Below, piece after piece: positions 1 to 11,429 of a stretch of 64,000 nucleotides of DNA (the stretch's first letter is position 1; every line of letters begins with the position of its first letter). The notes below the pieces were generated by a model, which was not told where the DNA came from, did not search any database, and worked only from the letters and a program-made list of their open reading frames with translations. A program made the translations under genes and the position numbers. Source of the stretch: Nageia nagi (Eukaryota; Pinophyta). The stretch lies in contig JBITNC010000001.1 of assembly GCA_050084985.1 (NCBI GenBank), forward strand, positions 9,796,001 through 9,860,000, given 5' to 3'.

Positions 1-2562
1 TGAAGGCTAGAGGAGAGGAGAGGTATTTCATTTTATTTTTGAGTTTTACAGAGGTTCAATCTCCTACGTAATCAAGTAATTATTGATTGATAATGATGCA
101 GGATGTGTCGAGCTGAGATCATACTTGCCAACATTGGATGAACTATGTGTTCAACCTCTAATTTTATAAGTTAGTGCTTAGATGAAATACCTCCCCTAAG
201 AACTCACCACCCATTGATAGAGTAGCAGATCCCTTGGTCAGAATCCCTCCTTGATAAGAGAACACCTCCCTATATTGAGTAAATGAAACTTTAGTGCCTT
301 GGGATGGCCAACCCATAGATAGAGTGATCGACATCCCATGAGTGCACATCCTCTTAGAAAAAGATGCAAATTACAAGGTTGAGGCTTCATAGTTCAATTC
401 TACAATATGCATGGATTACCTTTCATGTTAGGATCAAAAGTGTTGGAAAGAAAGGGATAAGGATGTCAGAAAGAGTCTAGTTCTCAAAGAAGATAAGAGG
501 TACTAGAAAGGAACAAGGAAAGGGTGAAGCATGAGGCCAACCTAGGCTTCTAAGCAGTACACTAGAACCATGAGGAGGACATTTGACTCACATCCATGAT
601 AAAATACAAACTCACATATCTATGATAAGAGGGTTGGGAATAAAACTACTAATATATCAATCTCTCGCATCCCAGATGTAGGAAGAATCGATTGAATCCA
701 TCCCTATGAACACCCAAAAATATAGACATTGAAATAGAAGAGAAAACATGACCTAATCCAATTTGATGCAACATAAGTGACTTTTCATTATAAAAGGGAA
801 AATGCAAAATAATCTCCTCTAATACAATATTGAGCTCTCTATTTATAATAGATGAGCCTCTCTAAAAAATACAATAATCCTAATTATAGATTCTATGATA
901 CTTTAACTAACTCTTAGTCCTACTACCGCAATCGACAATTATACTATATATAACAAGATATCAATTCAATAAACTTAATCATTTCTTAAAGATCCATGTT
1001 TAGATTACTTTAGGATATTACTACAATATTTGTACATAGCACAACTAGCATAGACTAATCTTTTCATGCATGACTTCTCAATTCAAACATTGAACTGTGT
1101 TAGCTAATGCAATGGTCCTTTTACCCATGCTCATATATATAACAAGATTGCCAGTAGAAGGATATTCCACTTTGAGACTTTCGCATATTTTTCTTTGCTA
1201 CTTATAATGCCTAAGTGTCTGCTTCATGCATAATACCTAGATCATGCCTTGATCCTTGGGTAATTTTGGGCTTTATCATGTAATTGGCATGCCTAATAAA
1301 CTATTATTTCAATCTCCTATTGGCTAGTTTCATACTTCGATTAGAAATAGCTTTATATCTACCAAATTTACCATTGCTATATGTAAGAGGTGTCTAGTGT
1401 TATTTCTAGGGATCTCTTAAGGAAGTTGATTATGCTCTAAGTATTATTGATGCATTCCATCAGCTAGTCAAACCCTCATTCATTCTTCTTCTCCTTAACA
1501 TATCATCATTGATAGTAAGAGTTATAATGAATGATATCATTCCCTCGAGATTGATCAATCTTAATGTTTTAAATATTATCATCTTCCTATTGATGTTGAC
1601 CCAAGGGTTTGAAGCGTTGGAGATTTTCTCTTATTAAATAAGTACTTTATTTTGTTGGATATTTAATGTTTCACAGTTGACATCATCCAATATGGTGAGA
1701 TGGCTTTGGTTAGTTAGTCATTCATGTCAATAGGTCAAGATTTCTGACCTTGGTTCATTTTGAAGTCCTATTTTACCATTGACATCATATCCAAGTGGGA
1801 TATTTTTCTTGACTACTCTTGCTTGCAAGAAGTTCATCATTTTGTTGCTAACATCATCCAAAATGGTAAGCCAATTTTAGTTTCTCTTTGTGATGCCTTT
1901 TTAGGCTGATATAATCTCTGACTCAGAAGCTTTTGAAATAATATTTCTTACTTGGCTTGGGTCTTCTATCATTTGAAACTCGTATCACCATCAATAGGTG
2001 ATCCAACCATCAAAAGAGCTTCCATGTTGAAGGGTAATCTTATCAAATGATATCCCAACATCTGAGAAGCATACATCAACTCAAAGGGAGTTTTGGTCAA
2101 TGATGGTGGTCATGGTAGCCTTAGGGAAGAGTTAAAGGTTGTGATGATGTGAGCATCCTACTCCTAAATTTTTGTATCATGATTTTATGTACAATAACCC
2201 TCACTTACCACCATGAATGAACCTTCACTCTCCTATGTAAGTAGGTACCCTTACATATATACCTTGCTACATTTTACAAGAATCTCCATTTGCATAATGG
2301 AGAAGTCCTAAGGTTTCTTTTATGTAGGATTTGGCATTATATTATGATTGTAAACATGGGAAATTACTCTTCCCTTACTTGGTGAAGTCATGGGAGTGAT
2401 TTATCCTTCCTCGAAAGGAATCTATATGAGTTCTATATTAGTGGAAGGTCAGCTAGGCGGTATCATACTTTTAATAAGTCTATCAATTAGGATTCATTGT
2501 TGGTACGTTTGTAGAGTGTTGAACCTCTACCAAATCTAAATCTTATCTGGTGGTGCTTGGTA
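1..2562. other. Decayed AT-rich spacer, no gene recognised
   Basis: No open frame here has coding character. The longest is 61 codons and matches nothing I recognise. The sequence is AT-rich and non-repetitive at the scale I can see. It ends at the 5-bp duplication CTAAT (2563-2567) that precedes the first LTR, so it is the left target flank of Tat A. It could be a very old transposon relic, but I see no domain to support that. Confidence 0.6.
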
Positions 2563-2567
2563 CTAAT

Positions 2568-4277
2568 TGTTGATTAGGATTGTGTAATATATGCGCCATG
2601 AACAATCTTAACCAAAGTAAATCAAGAACAGACTATGGTGACAGTTTGATCTCCGGAGAAGGCCGGTTCCTTATACATTGGGTGTAGGAGAAGTAACAGG
2701 AAAGAAAATAAAAAAAGTAGAGTGCAAGGAATTTAAGCAAAAGGCTTAGGGTAATAGGAAAGAAAATAAAAAGGAGTAGAGTGCGAGGAATTTAAGCAAA
2801 AAGGCTTAGGGTAACAAGAGAGAAAGCAAAGTTGGATTACTAGTTCAGCACGGGCTTTCATAGTGTGTGAAACCTTGGTCTAAATCTAGTGTAGCAGCTA
2901 CGGTACAAGCTCTCACTCTCTAATAGTTTCCCAGCTTTACTCTACCATGTAGCAAACACAGTTATACTAGCAGCTCACGATTACCATTTAGGAAACAAGC
3001 CAAGCTGCCACGATGTAACCAAATTAAGAATGACAATTACGAGTGCTAGATAAGAAAGGTGAAGATGGTATCATATTACTGATAAAAACTACAGGTCTTC
3101 GAGAACAAATGTAAAGAGCAATACTAGGGCTTTCGACCCTTCTTGCACTTTATTTTCATATACTTACACTAAAGCAACAACAGTTACAAGAATTGTAGAA
3201 CAGAAATGTTTACAAAATGGTTTCAAGATTCTAGCCTTCTTTTAACTGATACTACCTACATACGCCACTTGGTAGAATATTACAAAACTGGGTAGATTAC
3301 AGATGATACGGCTTCTTGATGACTATGATTTGATTTCTCATTATCCTCGTCTCTTCTGGGATATTCTATTTACTAGCTCCAGCTATTTGATCTCTCTTTG
3401 CTATTCTCATCTCTACATTCCAGAATGCTCTATTCATTAGCTTCGGCTATTTGATCACTCCTTGCTACCTCATCACTTCTGGGACTTAGTTTCATTCAAA
3501 AATGTGAACATCATTCTCCCCGTGATGTCATCTTCATACTTTTGGAATGCTCTACTCACCGGCTCCGACTATTCGATCACTCCTTGCTGACCTCATCACT
3601 TCTGGGACCTGGTTTCATTCAAAATGTGAACATCGCTCTCCCTGTGATGTCATCTTCATACTTCCGAAATGCTCTACTCATCGACTCCAGCTATTCGATC
3701 ACTCTTTGTTGACCTCATCACTTCTGGGACCCAGTTTCATTCAAAAATGTGAACATTATTCTCCCTATGACATCATCTTCATACTTCCAGAATGCTCTAC
3801 TCACTTTCTCTGGAACCCAAGCTTTTCCACAACTGAGCTTTTATCATTTCATTTCGGAACACTTTATCTACTGACTCTGGCCTTTTTAATCACCCCTTAC
3901 TGACCTCATCATCTTCGAAACCCGGTCTTTACCAAAATGTGACTATTTTATCCTCTGTGACATCATCATCTTATTCCGGAACGCTTTACTTCCAGAACAC
4001 TTAATTTATGGGCTCCAACTTCTTCGATTATCTCTTGTTGACCTCATCACTTTCGGGACCTGGTTTCAGGTTAAGGCCTGAAATCGCTGACATCATCTCT
4101 TTCGGAACCCAGGTTACTCAACATTAACTTCGAGGGGCTTTTCTTCTCTCATAATGAAGCAATTACTTTTGAAAACTATTCTTAAAACCCATTGTGATTA
4201 TGCTTAGCTTACGTCACCTCCGGAAGTGATCATACTTTCAAAAAAACCTTGGAGTAGTGATTATGTATTAATATACA
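2568..4277 (-). repeat. Tat A 3' LTR
   Basis: This 1,710-bp LTR starts TG and ends CA on the plus strand and pairs with 14364-16023. It contains a duplicated segment of 58-60 bp beginning GTAACAGG/GTAATAGG (from 2693 and 2751), and a 122-bp tandem array. It keeps about 50 bp near 4155-4220 that the 5' LTR has lost. Differences from the other LTR are mostly transitions, as expected in methylated plant repeats. Confidence 0.93.
3420..3800. repeat. 122-bp tandem array inside the Tat A 3' LTR
   Basis: Three clear units carry the marker CCTCATCACTTCTGGGA at 3468, 3591 and 3713 (periods 123 and 122). Two more diverged units follow, with CCTCATCA at 3904 and 4042. Each unit combines a CTCTACTCACCGGCTCC-like part with a TGATGTCATCTTCATACTTC-like part. 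The same array is present in the other LTR, so it predates insertion. Confidence 0.85.
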
Positions 4278-4300
4278 TTTTGGCGACATCTGTGGGAAAA
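4278..4300 (+). other. Primer-binding-site-like sequence on the plus strand, abutting the 3' LTR
   Basis: Directly after the LTR end the plus strand reads TTTTGGCGACATCTGTGGG. This has the form of a plant Ty3/gypsy tRNA primer binding site (TGGCG start, next to the LTR). A purine tract on the minus strand is expected here for a minus-strand element, and none is seen. The site is therefore in the wrong orientation for the genes of this element. Confidence 0.45.
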
Positions 4301-4401
4301 TTTCACCAATTACAAAGAAATTTTAGAACCCAAAATCTTATTTGAATGAATCAATGAATCAGACTTCAATTCTATATACTTAGGAGTTACTGAACCTTAC
4401 T

Positions 4402-7400
4402 CTAGTCTGCGGGGATCCCAGAAAAATCCTTTAGCCTTGCATGGGCTAAAGCTGTAGTGTTCAAAATTTCATAAGACACATGAGCATATTTTCTCAACAA
4501 TTGCTGAATGTGAAAGCCACCGTCTACCAAAGAATCAAAGAATTTTATCAAATTGGTTTCATCAAATGAAACCAGGAGCATATCAATGTCATTAGTGCTT
4601 TGAATCCTGCTCTGTAGACCACTCAAAAACTCAGCTTCAAGGATAAGCGAACCATCGCTTCTCCATAACTCTGGGATTTTGGATGCATTTAATCCCTGAA
4701 TCTCTGACTTCATGCTTTCCATTTCTTGTGTCCGACATGGGATATTACTCTTGATCTCCTGACAAACCCATTTCCCCCTCACTGGATAGTCAATTGCTGA
4801 CATGAGCTCCACTCAATCACCGATATTATAAGACTATAGCTTTTCATTTGAGAGGCTATTTAGCATCTTATTTGCTTGCTTTTCCTGTTCTGAGATGGGA
4901 TTCAAAATATTCTCGCATCTGGTGACCTCAACCTCGAGCCTTTTGAGCTCTGATAAACATGATTCTACATGGTCTCTCAGATGAATCAAATCTTTGATTT
5001 CTTGCGCCCTCAGCTCCCAAAATCATTTCTTTATATTTAACAAAAAAGATTTATCTACCTTATTCACATTCATACTTGATTGAAGTTGCGCTATGTTGGC
5101 ATTCAAATCGCTAATCTCCGCTACTTTGGCCGCTATCTCAGCATCTCTATGAGATATGATGGCATCTTTCTGGCTCAAAGTGTCTGCTGTAGGAGCCGTC
5201 GCTAAACTAGCCTTCAAAATTGATATATTATTTTCAGCAGCTTTCAATTTTAATTTTTGAGTGTCTAACTGCTGCTTCATAGCTTCATGGGCCTTTTGCA
5301 GCTTATTGTACTTGACCTCCAACTTTGTTAGCTCTGATATGTTGAGGTCTATTGCAGTTTGCAAGAGCTCATTTTTATCACTCTAGGATATGCTGTGTGT
5401 GTCAATTTTTACCCGAGTGTTCATAGAGGAGAGATCACTTTACCCTTCTTGGGGGTCTTGGGCAATAGCCATTTCAAGCACCTTATGCTTCAGATCCATT
5501 GAAGTCCGGAGCCTTACCGGATTATCCAGAACTGGGAGCTTCTTGATTTGCTTCTGCATCCATGCATCTCGTCCCTGTTTCATCTGTTGGTACTGCTACA
5601 TGATGCCGTCCATAGATACTTATTGCTCGAATATCATAATGAATGGAGATCCAATGCTCAACTCCTGAGAGGAGGAGGCCATGATCTGCTGTGTTGGTGT
5701 CACGGAGATAGCTTGACTGGGCCTGGGGACACTACTACCGGATGGATCCACGGAAGGAAGAGCTGGAATGGATGGAGGAGAGGATGATGGAGGCAGAGAT
5801 GGCGAAGGTGATGACAGTATTGTAGTGATGCTAATGATGGGGGGAACTTGTGGGCTGGATGTGAGGGGAAGGGAGCTTTGCCATTGAATAGGCGATGGTG
5901 GTGTTATGAGAGATTAGATGGGTGAAGCTAGAATGGCTGCTAGAATTTGCAGAAGTGAACTTGGAATGGAAATGGGCATGGTAGGAATAGACAGAACAGG
6001 AGTAAGAGAAACAGGGGAAGAGGGAGTAGAGAGCGTACCTAATGGAGTAGGGCTCCTTCTTCTTCTCTTTGGCGGTGGTGGGAGTGGTGCCATCTCCTTT
6101 TGGACTTTCCTTATAACAGTATACACCCTCCCGGGCCTCCTAGCTGCTATTTTTGTGGAAACCTCCCTGGTTCCTCCCTCGAGTCGCTCCTCCTAAGCTG
6201 ATGCTTGGGACATTATAGGTCCTTGCTCTCCCTCCTCATCACTATCATCCGAACCTTCACTTGCAGGGATGTCTATAGGATGTTCTATTCTCCACATCTC
6301 CTTAAATTTCTCATCTAAATCAGAATCTAGAGGGGTATTCCAATTTTTGGACTCAATTCGGTACTGGGTGAAGGCGGCTATTTTTTCTTCACTCCATCTC
6401 TGATCTCTTAAGGTTTTCAAAGACTTTTTGGAGATGGAGTCTATTTTTGGGTCAAAATTTGTCTTTTTGCTATAAAACCTCAACCACGGTGGTAATAAAT
6501 ATTTAGTAATCAAGGTAGTGGGCATTACCTTATCTTCATGTTTCAGGTTTCGCCACCTAAGTAGCTCCGGCCTGGATTCAACTCTAAAACTCGGGGGGTT
6601 GGGCTGGCCCCTCAACCTCTTACCAAAGATATCCTCTGGATCATATAGCAAATACTAACTAAGTTCTTTCAATTTTAAATTCAACAATTTACCTTTTAAT
6701 TATTCATTTGCTCCCCTGCTTTGAAGCACCAAGTCATGCACTTTATGAGGAAGGGCATAAACTATCCTCTTCTTTGCTGCAGCTCCATATTTAGAATCTA
6801 TATAATCCATTTATTTGGTGTATTCCATGCTAAAAACCCAATCCGTTACATGGATCGATAGTAAGAAAGGAGCCCCAGAAAACCCATAAAGCCTGATGAA
6901 AGTCCCCTCCTCTGTGAAGAACCAGTCCCCGATCTCTCCATGTGGCATCCGAAGGTAAAGCTTAGAAGCTGTTGATAATCTTGGAACTACGGGGGTAAAT
7001 AAACTCATTACGGGAACCAAAAAGCTTTCTACAAAGAAGTAATAATCTGCTGAAGACCTCACCTCCTCAGTCCATTAGTCCACCAGCTTCTGAGAACCTC
7101 TTTCATCAGTTCGAACCAAGGTTAAATTCTTAAAAACATCAGCATTCTGATGAATCATCATCCAAATAATGTGTGACACATGTAAAATGGGATCCCTCAC
7201 TAATCTTTTCTAGCTGTTCAGACATTCCATCTGAAAGGGCAATGGCCCAATCATACATTGTAGGAGAGTTTGGATGGGAAATCTAGTATGCAATAGCTAA
7301 TTTTGATGGTGAGACATACCTATCTGTCTCTTCACCCGTTGCTATGGCCAACATGGATAATAATAATTGCAGATGTGCAAAAAAATTGGAGAGCGGGAGC

Positions 7401-7702
7401 TCAGAACTGGGGAACTCCATAAACTTTATAGTCCCAGCTGCATTTTTATTTAGCCAGGCCGTGATATTTGCTCTCAGATTAGAACTGGGGGTCATATACC
7501 AATCAATGTGCACAAGGGAATGCATAGGGGAGGGTGGATTAAAAGCCTTTGCTACTGAAATGGAATCCAAATTTAAGATAGTTCTACCTTGCAAGTCTCT
7601 GACTATCCTGGTTGCAGGATCAAATGCCCCCTTTATAAACTCTATCAACTCAGGAGTAGGAAAGCATTTATGGGGGATGAAATACATGAGACCTGACCCC
7701 AT
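4402..7702 (-). pseudogene. Extra ORF downstream of Tat A integrase (about 1,100 codons, broken)
   Basis: Not assigned to a family. The open segments 7062-6811, 6651-6193, 6126-5914, 5364-5023 and 4812-4402 all lie in one register; only the first (7702-7283) is offset, by one frameshift. This indicates a once-continuous protein. In order: an N-terminal globular part (WYMTPSSNLRANITAWLNKN; later LYLRMPHGEIGDWFFTEEG), an acidic stretch (SEGSDDSDEEGE), a proline/serine-rich linker opening with PPPPKRRRRSPTP (possible nuclear signal), a long coiled coil (about 5364-4840) and a short C-terminal domain. I see no signal peptide or membrane segment, so it is not env-like. The shape recalls captured plant-mobile-domain/aminotransferase-like proteins, but this is a guess. 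Confidence 0.6.
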
Positions 7703-8061
7703 TGGTGAATGTGCTATATGATTAAAACTGAAGTTTGGGCACTTACCTTCAACGGTGCCCTTCGAGTTCTTGTTTCAGGCTGTAATTTCAGTATCCCATA
7801 ATAATTCCATGGAATCTGTTATTTTCCTTGCTATCTTCACCGATGATCCTGAGCTCATTTCTATTTGCTTGTGCTGCACTTATCAACTCTTCTTGTCTCA
7901 CTTCTATCACCCCTAACCAATACTTTGCTTTACTTGAATTCTTTTGCTATATTCCACAACTCCTGGCAATGCGCAGTAGATACTAGTTTTGCAAATTTGT
8001 AAGCGAATACTTCTTATGAATTCTAGAATTTAGGTATTTTGGCGAGTAGTGCTCTTGGTCC

Positions 8062-8068
8062 TTTTATA
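8062..8068 (-). promoter_or_regulatory. TATA-like box in the spacer between Tat A integrase and the extra ORF
   Basis: On the minus strand the sequence is CCTATAAAAGG, a good plant TATA box, about 360 bp upstream of the first ATG of the extra ORF. The spacer 7703-8382 holds no other recognisable domain. A donor-like GAAG|GTAAGT on the minus strand near 7748 lies between the box and the ORF. Together these suggest a separate subgenomic transcript, by inference only. Confidence 0.4.
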
Positions 8069-8382
8069 GGTCCTTTTGTTGATTGATGCACAATCTCTTG
8101 GAACGCGCACAATATCCTCACGGATGGTAGCATTAATAACCGATTTGATATTATGCACTCTTTTCGGGAACTCCGAGATTTGATTTTTTATACCCTTTTG
8201 GAAACTTCAATTCTACCGATGCAAAAGTACAACTACCACTAAGTTACTAATAAATAACTGACAACCATAATGACAACTTGAAATAAATGCAAATGGCACA
8301 CTATTTACAATATGTGTACAAAATCATATTTTTTCAAAAAAAATCACTGTCCTGCGCTTGCGGTCTTATATCGCTTTAGGTG

Positions 8383-9540
8383 CTATCCATTAACTGAAAT
8401 CGGCAATTTGCACCCATTTAATTTTGCCAGCTCAAAGGCATTTTTCCCAATGCATTTAGCTACTACATAGGGTCTGGACCACATGGATTCGAATTTTTTG
8501 TGTTTCCCCAGTTTAGCTCTATCCTCATCCCATTTCAATACTAAATCTCCTTCTCTGAAAGTATCCAGAGTTGATTTTTGACCATCAAACCATCTTTTTA
8601 CTATTTCATTTCTTCTCCGGAGGTCTTGATATGATTGATTTCGGAGCTCTTCTAGATGTAACAGTTCATTCATTCGAACCTCGAGAGATTCAAAATCCTC
8701 ACCATATTCCTGCAAAACTTTTAAAATCGGAAGCTCGAAATGACTTGGTAATACCACCCTTTTACCATATACCAATGTATATGGGTTGGTTTTAATGGCT
8801 GACTTTACTGTGATCCTATCTACCCACAATGCCCAATTGAGCTTTTCGTGCCAAGTCTGAGGATTATCCTCCACTGTTCTTTTGAGAATCCGAATCAAAT
8901 TTTTGTTTGTGGACTCAGCCAAACCATTACCCTGGGGGTAATAATTTGAGGAAGTTTTCCAATAGATACCTAATCTCATAGCAAAATCAATAACTTTAGC
9001 TCCTACGAACGCTAAACCATTATCCGAAATTATCGTTTGAGGAACACCATACCTGGTAATTAACTTTTCTACAAATCTCAGAATAGTCTTCTGATTTGCC
9101 TCTTTTATCGCCTCTGCTTCCACCCATCTGGTAAAAAAGTCTATGGTAGTAAGGATGAATTTGTGTCTGGAAGAGGAGTTTGGATTGATGACTGATAAAA
9201 TCTAGCCCCCACTGTTGGAAGGGTTATTCTACTTGGATTGGTTCCAATGGTAATGCCGCATTTCTCTTTCTTCCCACATACCTCTGACACTTCTCACAAT
9301 TTTATGCCTTTGTAAAAGCCTCTTTGAACATAGTGGGCCAATAATATCCTGCCTGAATGATCTTACTCATTATCGTGTATCCGAAGTAATGACCTCCAGA
9401 CTCTCCGGAATGAAACTCTTCAATGAGCTTAGCTGACTTTGTCACCGGTATGCATCTTAGCAAAATGCCATCATGATTTCTCCTATAAAGTATCTGATCT
9501 ACCTCTATGTAATTCTAGGTGTGTATCTTGAATCGCCTTC
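8383..9540 (-). pseudogene. Tat A integrase
   Basis: The open part 9123-8383 (246 codons) holds most of the rve core. It has ISDNG for the second Asp and YPQGNGLAESTNK for the Glu, then the C-terminal domain with FREGDLVLKWDED and PYVVAKCIGKNAFEL. Upstream, interrupted by stops, are the first Asp region (GLDF) and a Cys pair (CEKCQ) of the HHCC zinc finger at about 9300-9190. The catalytic triad appears intact but the frame is broken. Integrase is the last pol domain; the extra ORF follows about 680 bp later. Confidence 0.88.
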
Positions 9541-9604
9541 TTTGGGATGCATTCATGTTTCCTGGTAGTTTTCTGGTCTCAAAATATTTGCTTAATTGCT
9601 CCAT

Positions 9605-10201
9605 CTAATCCTTTGTCGTATCTCCAGGTATGGATTCCTGGGTTTCTTGTTCAACAAAGCATACCATCTCCTTTTTCGGTATCATAGGTTTTGCAAGTTG
9701 CTCACAAAGTGCTCTTCCTTTTATGAGCTTGGTGGGCCGAATTTCCACATCATATTTTAGAATTTTTGAAATCCACCTGGGTCTTCCTTCTCCCAATTCT
9801 CCCTGCATAACATAAGACCTAACATCTGGGTGTATGGTTAGAATCAAAATCCTACTCTGAGTAATGTAATGTTTTAACTTACCAAGCGCTTTCACAATAG
9901 CTAGGACCTATTTTTCAATGAAAGTGTATTTTTCCTCACAACTATTCATAGTCTGGCTGAAAAATGTGACTAGATATTCTTCATTTCTTTTGTACTTCTA
10001 GGTTAAAATGGCTGCAACACTAGTATCTAAACCATATGTGTACAGAATAAATTCTTTGCTAAAATCTGGATTTCTCAGTATAGGAGCTTTTGTAATTGCT
10101 ACCTTAATTTTTCGAAAAGCTTCTTTACCTTCCTCAGTCCATACAAAAGGAGTATCTTTTTTTAGCATCCGGGTGATAGGTTTGATAATGTTTGAGAAAT
10201 C
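9605..10201 (-). pseudogene. Tat A canonical (Ty3-type) RNase H
   Basis: Directly continues the reverse transcriptase register. Recognisable pieces are KPITRMLKKDTPFVW (connection), NPDFSKEFILYTYGLDTS (start of RNase H), KALGKLKHYI and the C-terminal VEIRPTKLIKGRALCEQLAK. The usual first catalytic Asp after LYT appears to be Tyr (LYTYG). Several stop codons are present. No second RNase H lies between this domain and integrase, which is where the usual Tat order would place it. Confidence 0.75.
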
Positions 10202-11085
10202 CTAAATAAATCTTCTGACAAAGTTAATCTGACCCAGAAAAGATTGCAAAGACTTCTTATTAGACGGGAGAGATAAGTCATTTATAGCTTTAACTCTATC
10301 CGGATCAATAGCCCATCCCTCTTTTGAAATGACATGGACTAATAATTTACCCTCATCTACTGCGAAGATAGACTTCTTAGGATTTAGGGATATACCATAC
10401 CTCTTACATTTGATGAAGGCTTGCTCCAGATGTTGAACATGCATGTTTCTGTCGTGAGAGAAAATAGTAATATCATCAAGGTATACCAACAGACTCTTAT
10501 TTACTAGCTCTCCAAATGCATAATCCATAGCTCTTTGAAAGGTAGCCCCTGCATTGGATAGTCCAAATGGCATTCTCTAAAAAGCAAATGTGCCCCATTT
10601 AGTTGTAAAAGCTATTTTGAACTGATCTTCATTCTGGACCCAAATCTGATTGTACCCAGAGAAATCGTCTATCAAAGAGAACTTTTCAACTTCGGCTACA
10701 GTATTTAGTATTTGTTCCATTGGAGGTAAGGGGTAATGATCCTTCAATGATACTCTGTTCAAACCCTGGAAATCTACACAACCTTATCTCGCCATTTTTC
10801 TTCCAGACAGGCACAAGATTGGATACCCAAGTGGAATGCTTGATGGGATAAATTATCCCAGCCTTATACAGTTTCAGCACCTCCTGCTTCATGGCAACTT
10901 TGATCTTGGGGTTTACTAGTCTTTGTTTTTGTCTGACCGGTTTAGCATCATCTATCAACTCGATTGTATGCTGTATCATTGATTTATCAAAAACCTTTAA
11001 ATCATCATAAGACCAAGCAATAACATCAACATATGTTCTGCATAACTGTACAATTTCCTGAATCTATTTCGAAGTATTAGATATA
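10202..11085 (-). pseudogene. Tat A reverse transcriptase
   Basis: The domain begins with VIAWSYDDLKVFDKS and HTIELIDDAKPVRQKQR, continues with LIDDFSGYNQI and MPFGLSNAGATFQRAMD, and has the catalytic VYLDDITIFS and the end motif FLGQINFVRRFI. A 2-bp loss near 10780 shifts the frame between NGEIRLC and DFQGLNRVSL, and a stop precedes MPFG. The YLDD residues survive. It follows the RNase H-like domain and precedes the canonical RNase H. Confidence 0.9.
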
Positions 11086-11429
11086 CCAATTTTTAATGAC
11101 TTACCCGAAAAACTTCATGTTCTTTATAGTTATCCGGGTTTATATTCATACCCCTTCTTTTTACCTGGTCACTCCTGTCGAACATTCCTTCGAATGGAAT
11201 CAAATCTTTAGGGAGTTTGTTGTTATTCAGCTGAATTATGTCTTGTTCTTGGAAAACTTCGGAGTCCTCTTCTCCTACTGCATGACATACCGCTTGTTGT
11301 AATAAAAACTAATTAATTTGAGCTTCATCCCGGAAAACCTGCCAAAAGGAATCATTATCCAGAACTGATGGCCTGAAAATGAGATGAACACTCTTCCTCT
11401 AGAACCAGTCATTGGTGGGATTAAAACTG

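Noticed and set aside
164-349. 61-codon open frame on the minus strand
   Set aside because: No recognisable domain, AT-rich background, and a length expected by chance.
1960-2130. Minus-strand wording TKTPFELMYASQMLGYHLIR, loosely like the end of an integrase core
   Set aside because: Too short and lacks catalytic motifs or neighbours; not enough to call a Ty3 relic.
3547-3903. Open frame of 118 codons with internal repetition in the Tat A LTR
   Set aside because: It is a by-product of the 122-bp tandem array; the repeat period is not a multiple of three and no start context or domain is present.
5390-6196. Plus-strand frames opposite the Tat A extra ORF
   Set aside because: They are antisense shadows of the proline/serine-rich linker, which lacks stops on both strands because of its composition.
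4402-7702. Envelope-like gene, by position after pol
   Set aside because: No signal peptide, transmembrane helix or Cys pattern; the visible features are a proline-rich linker, a basic cluster and a coiled coil.
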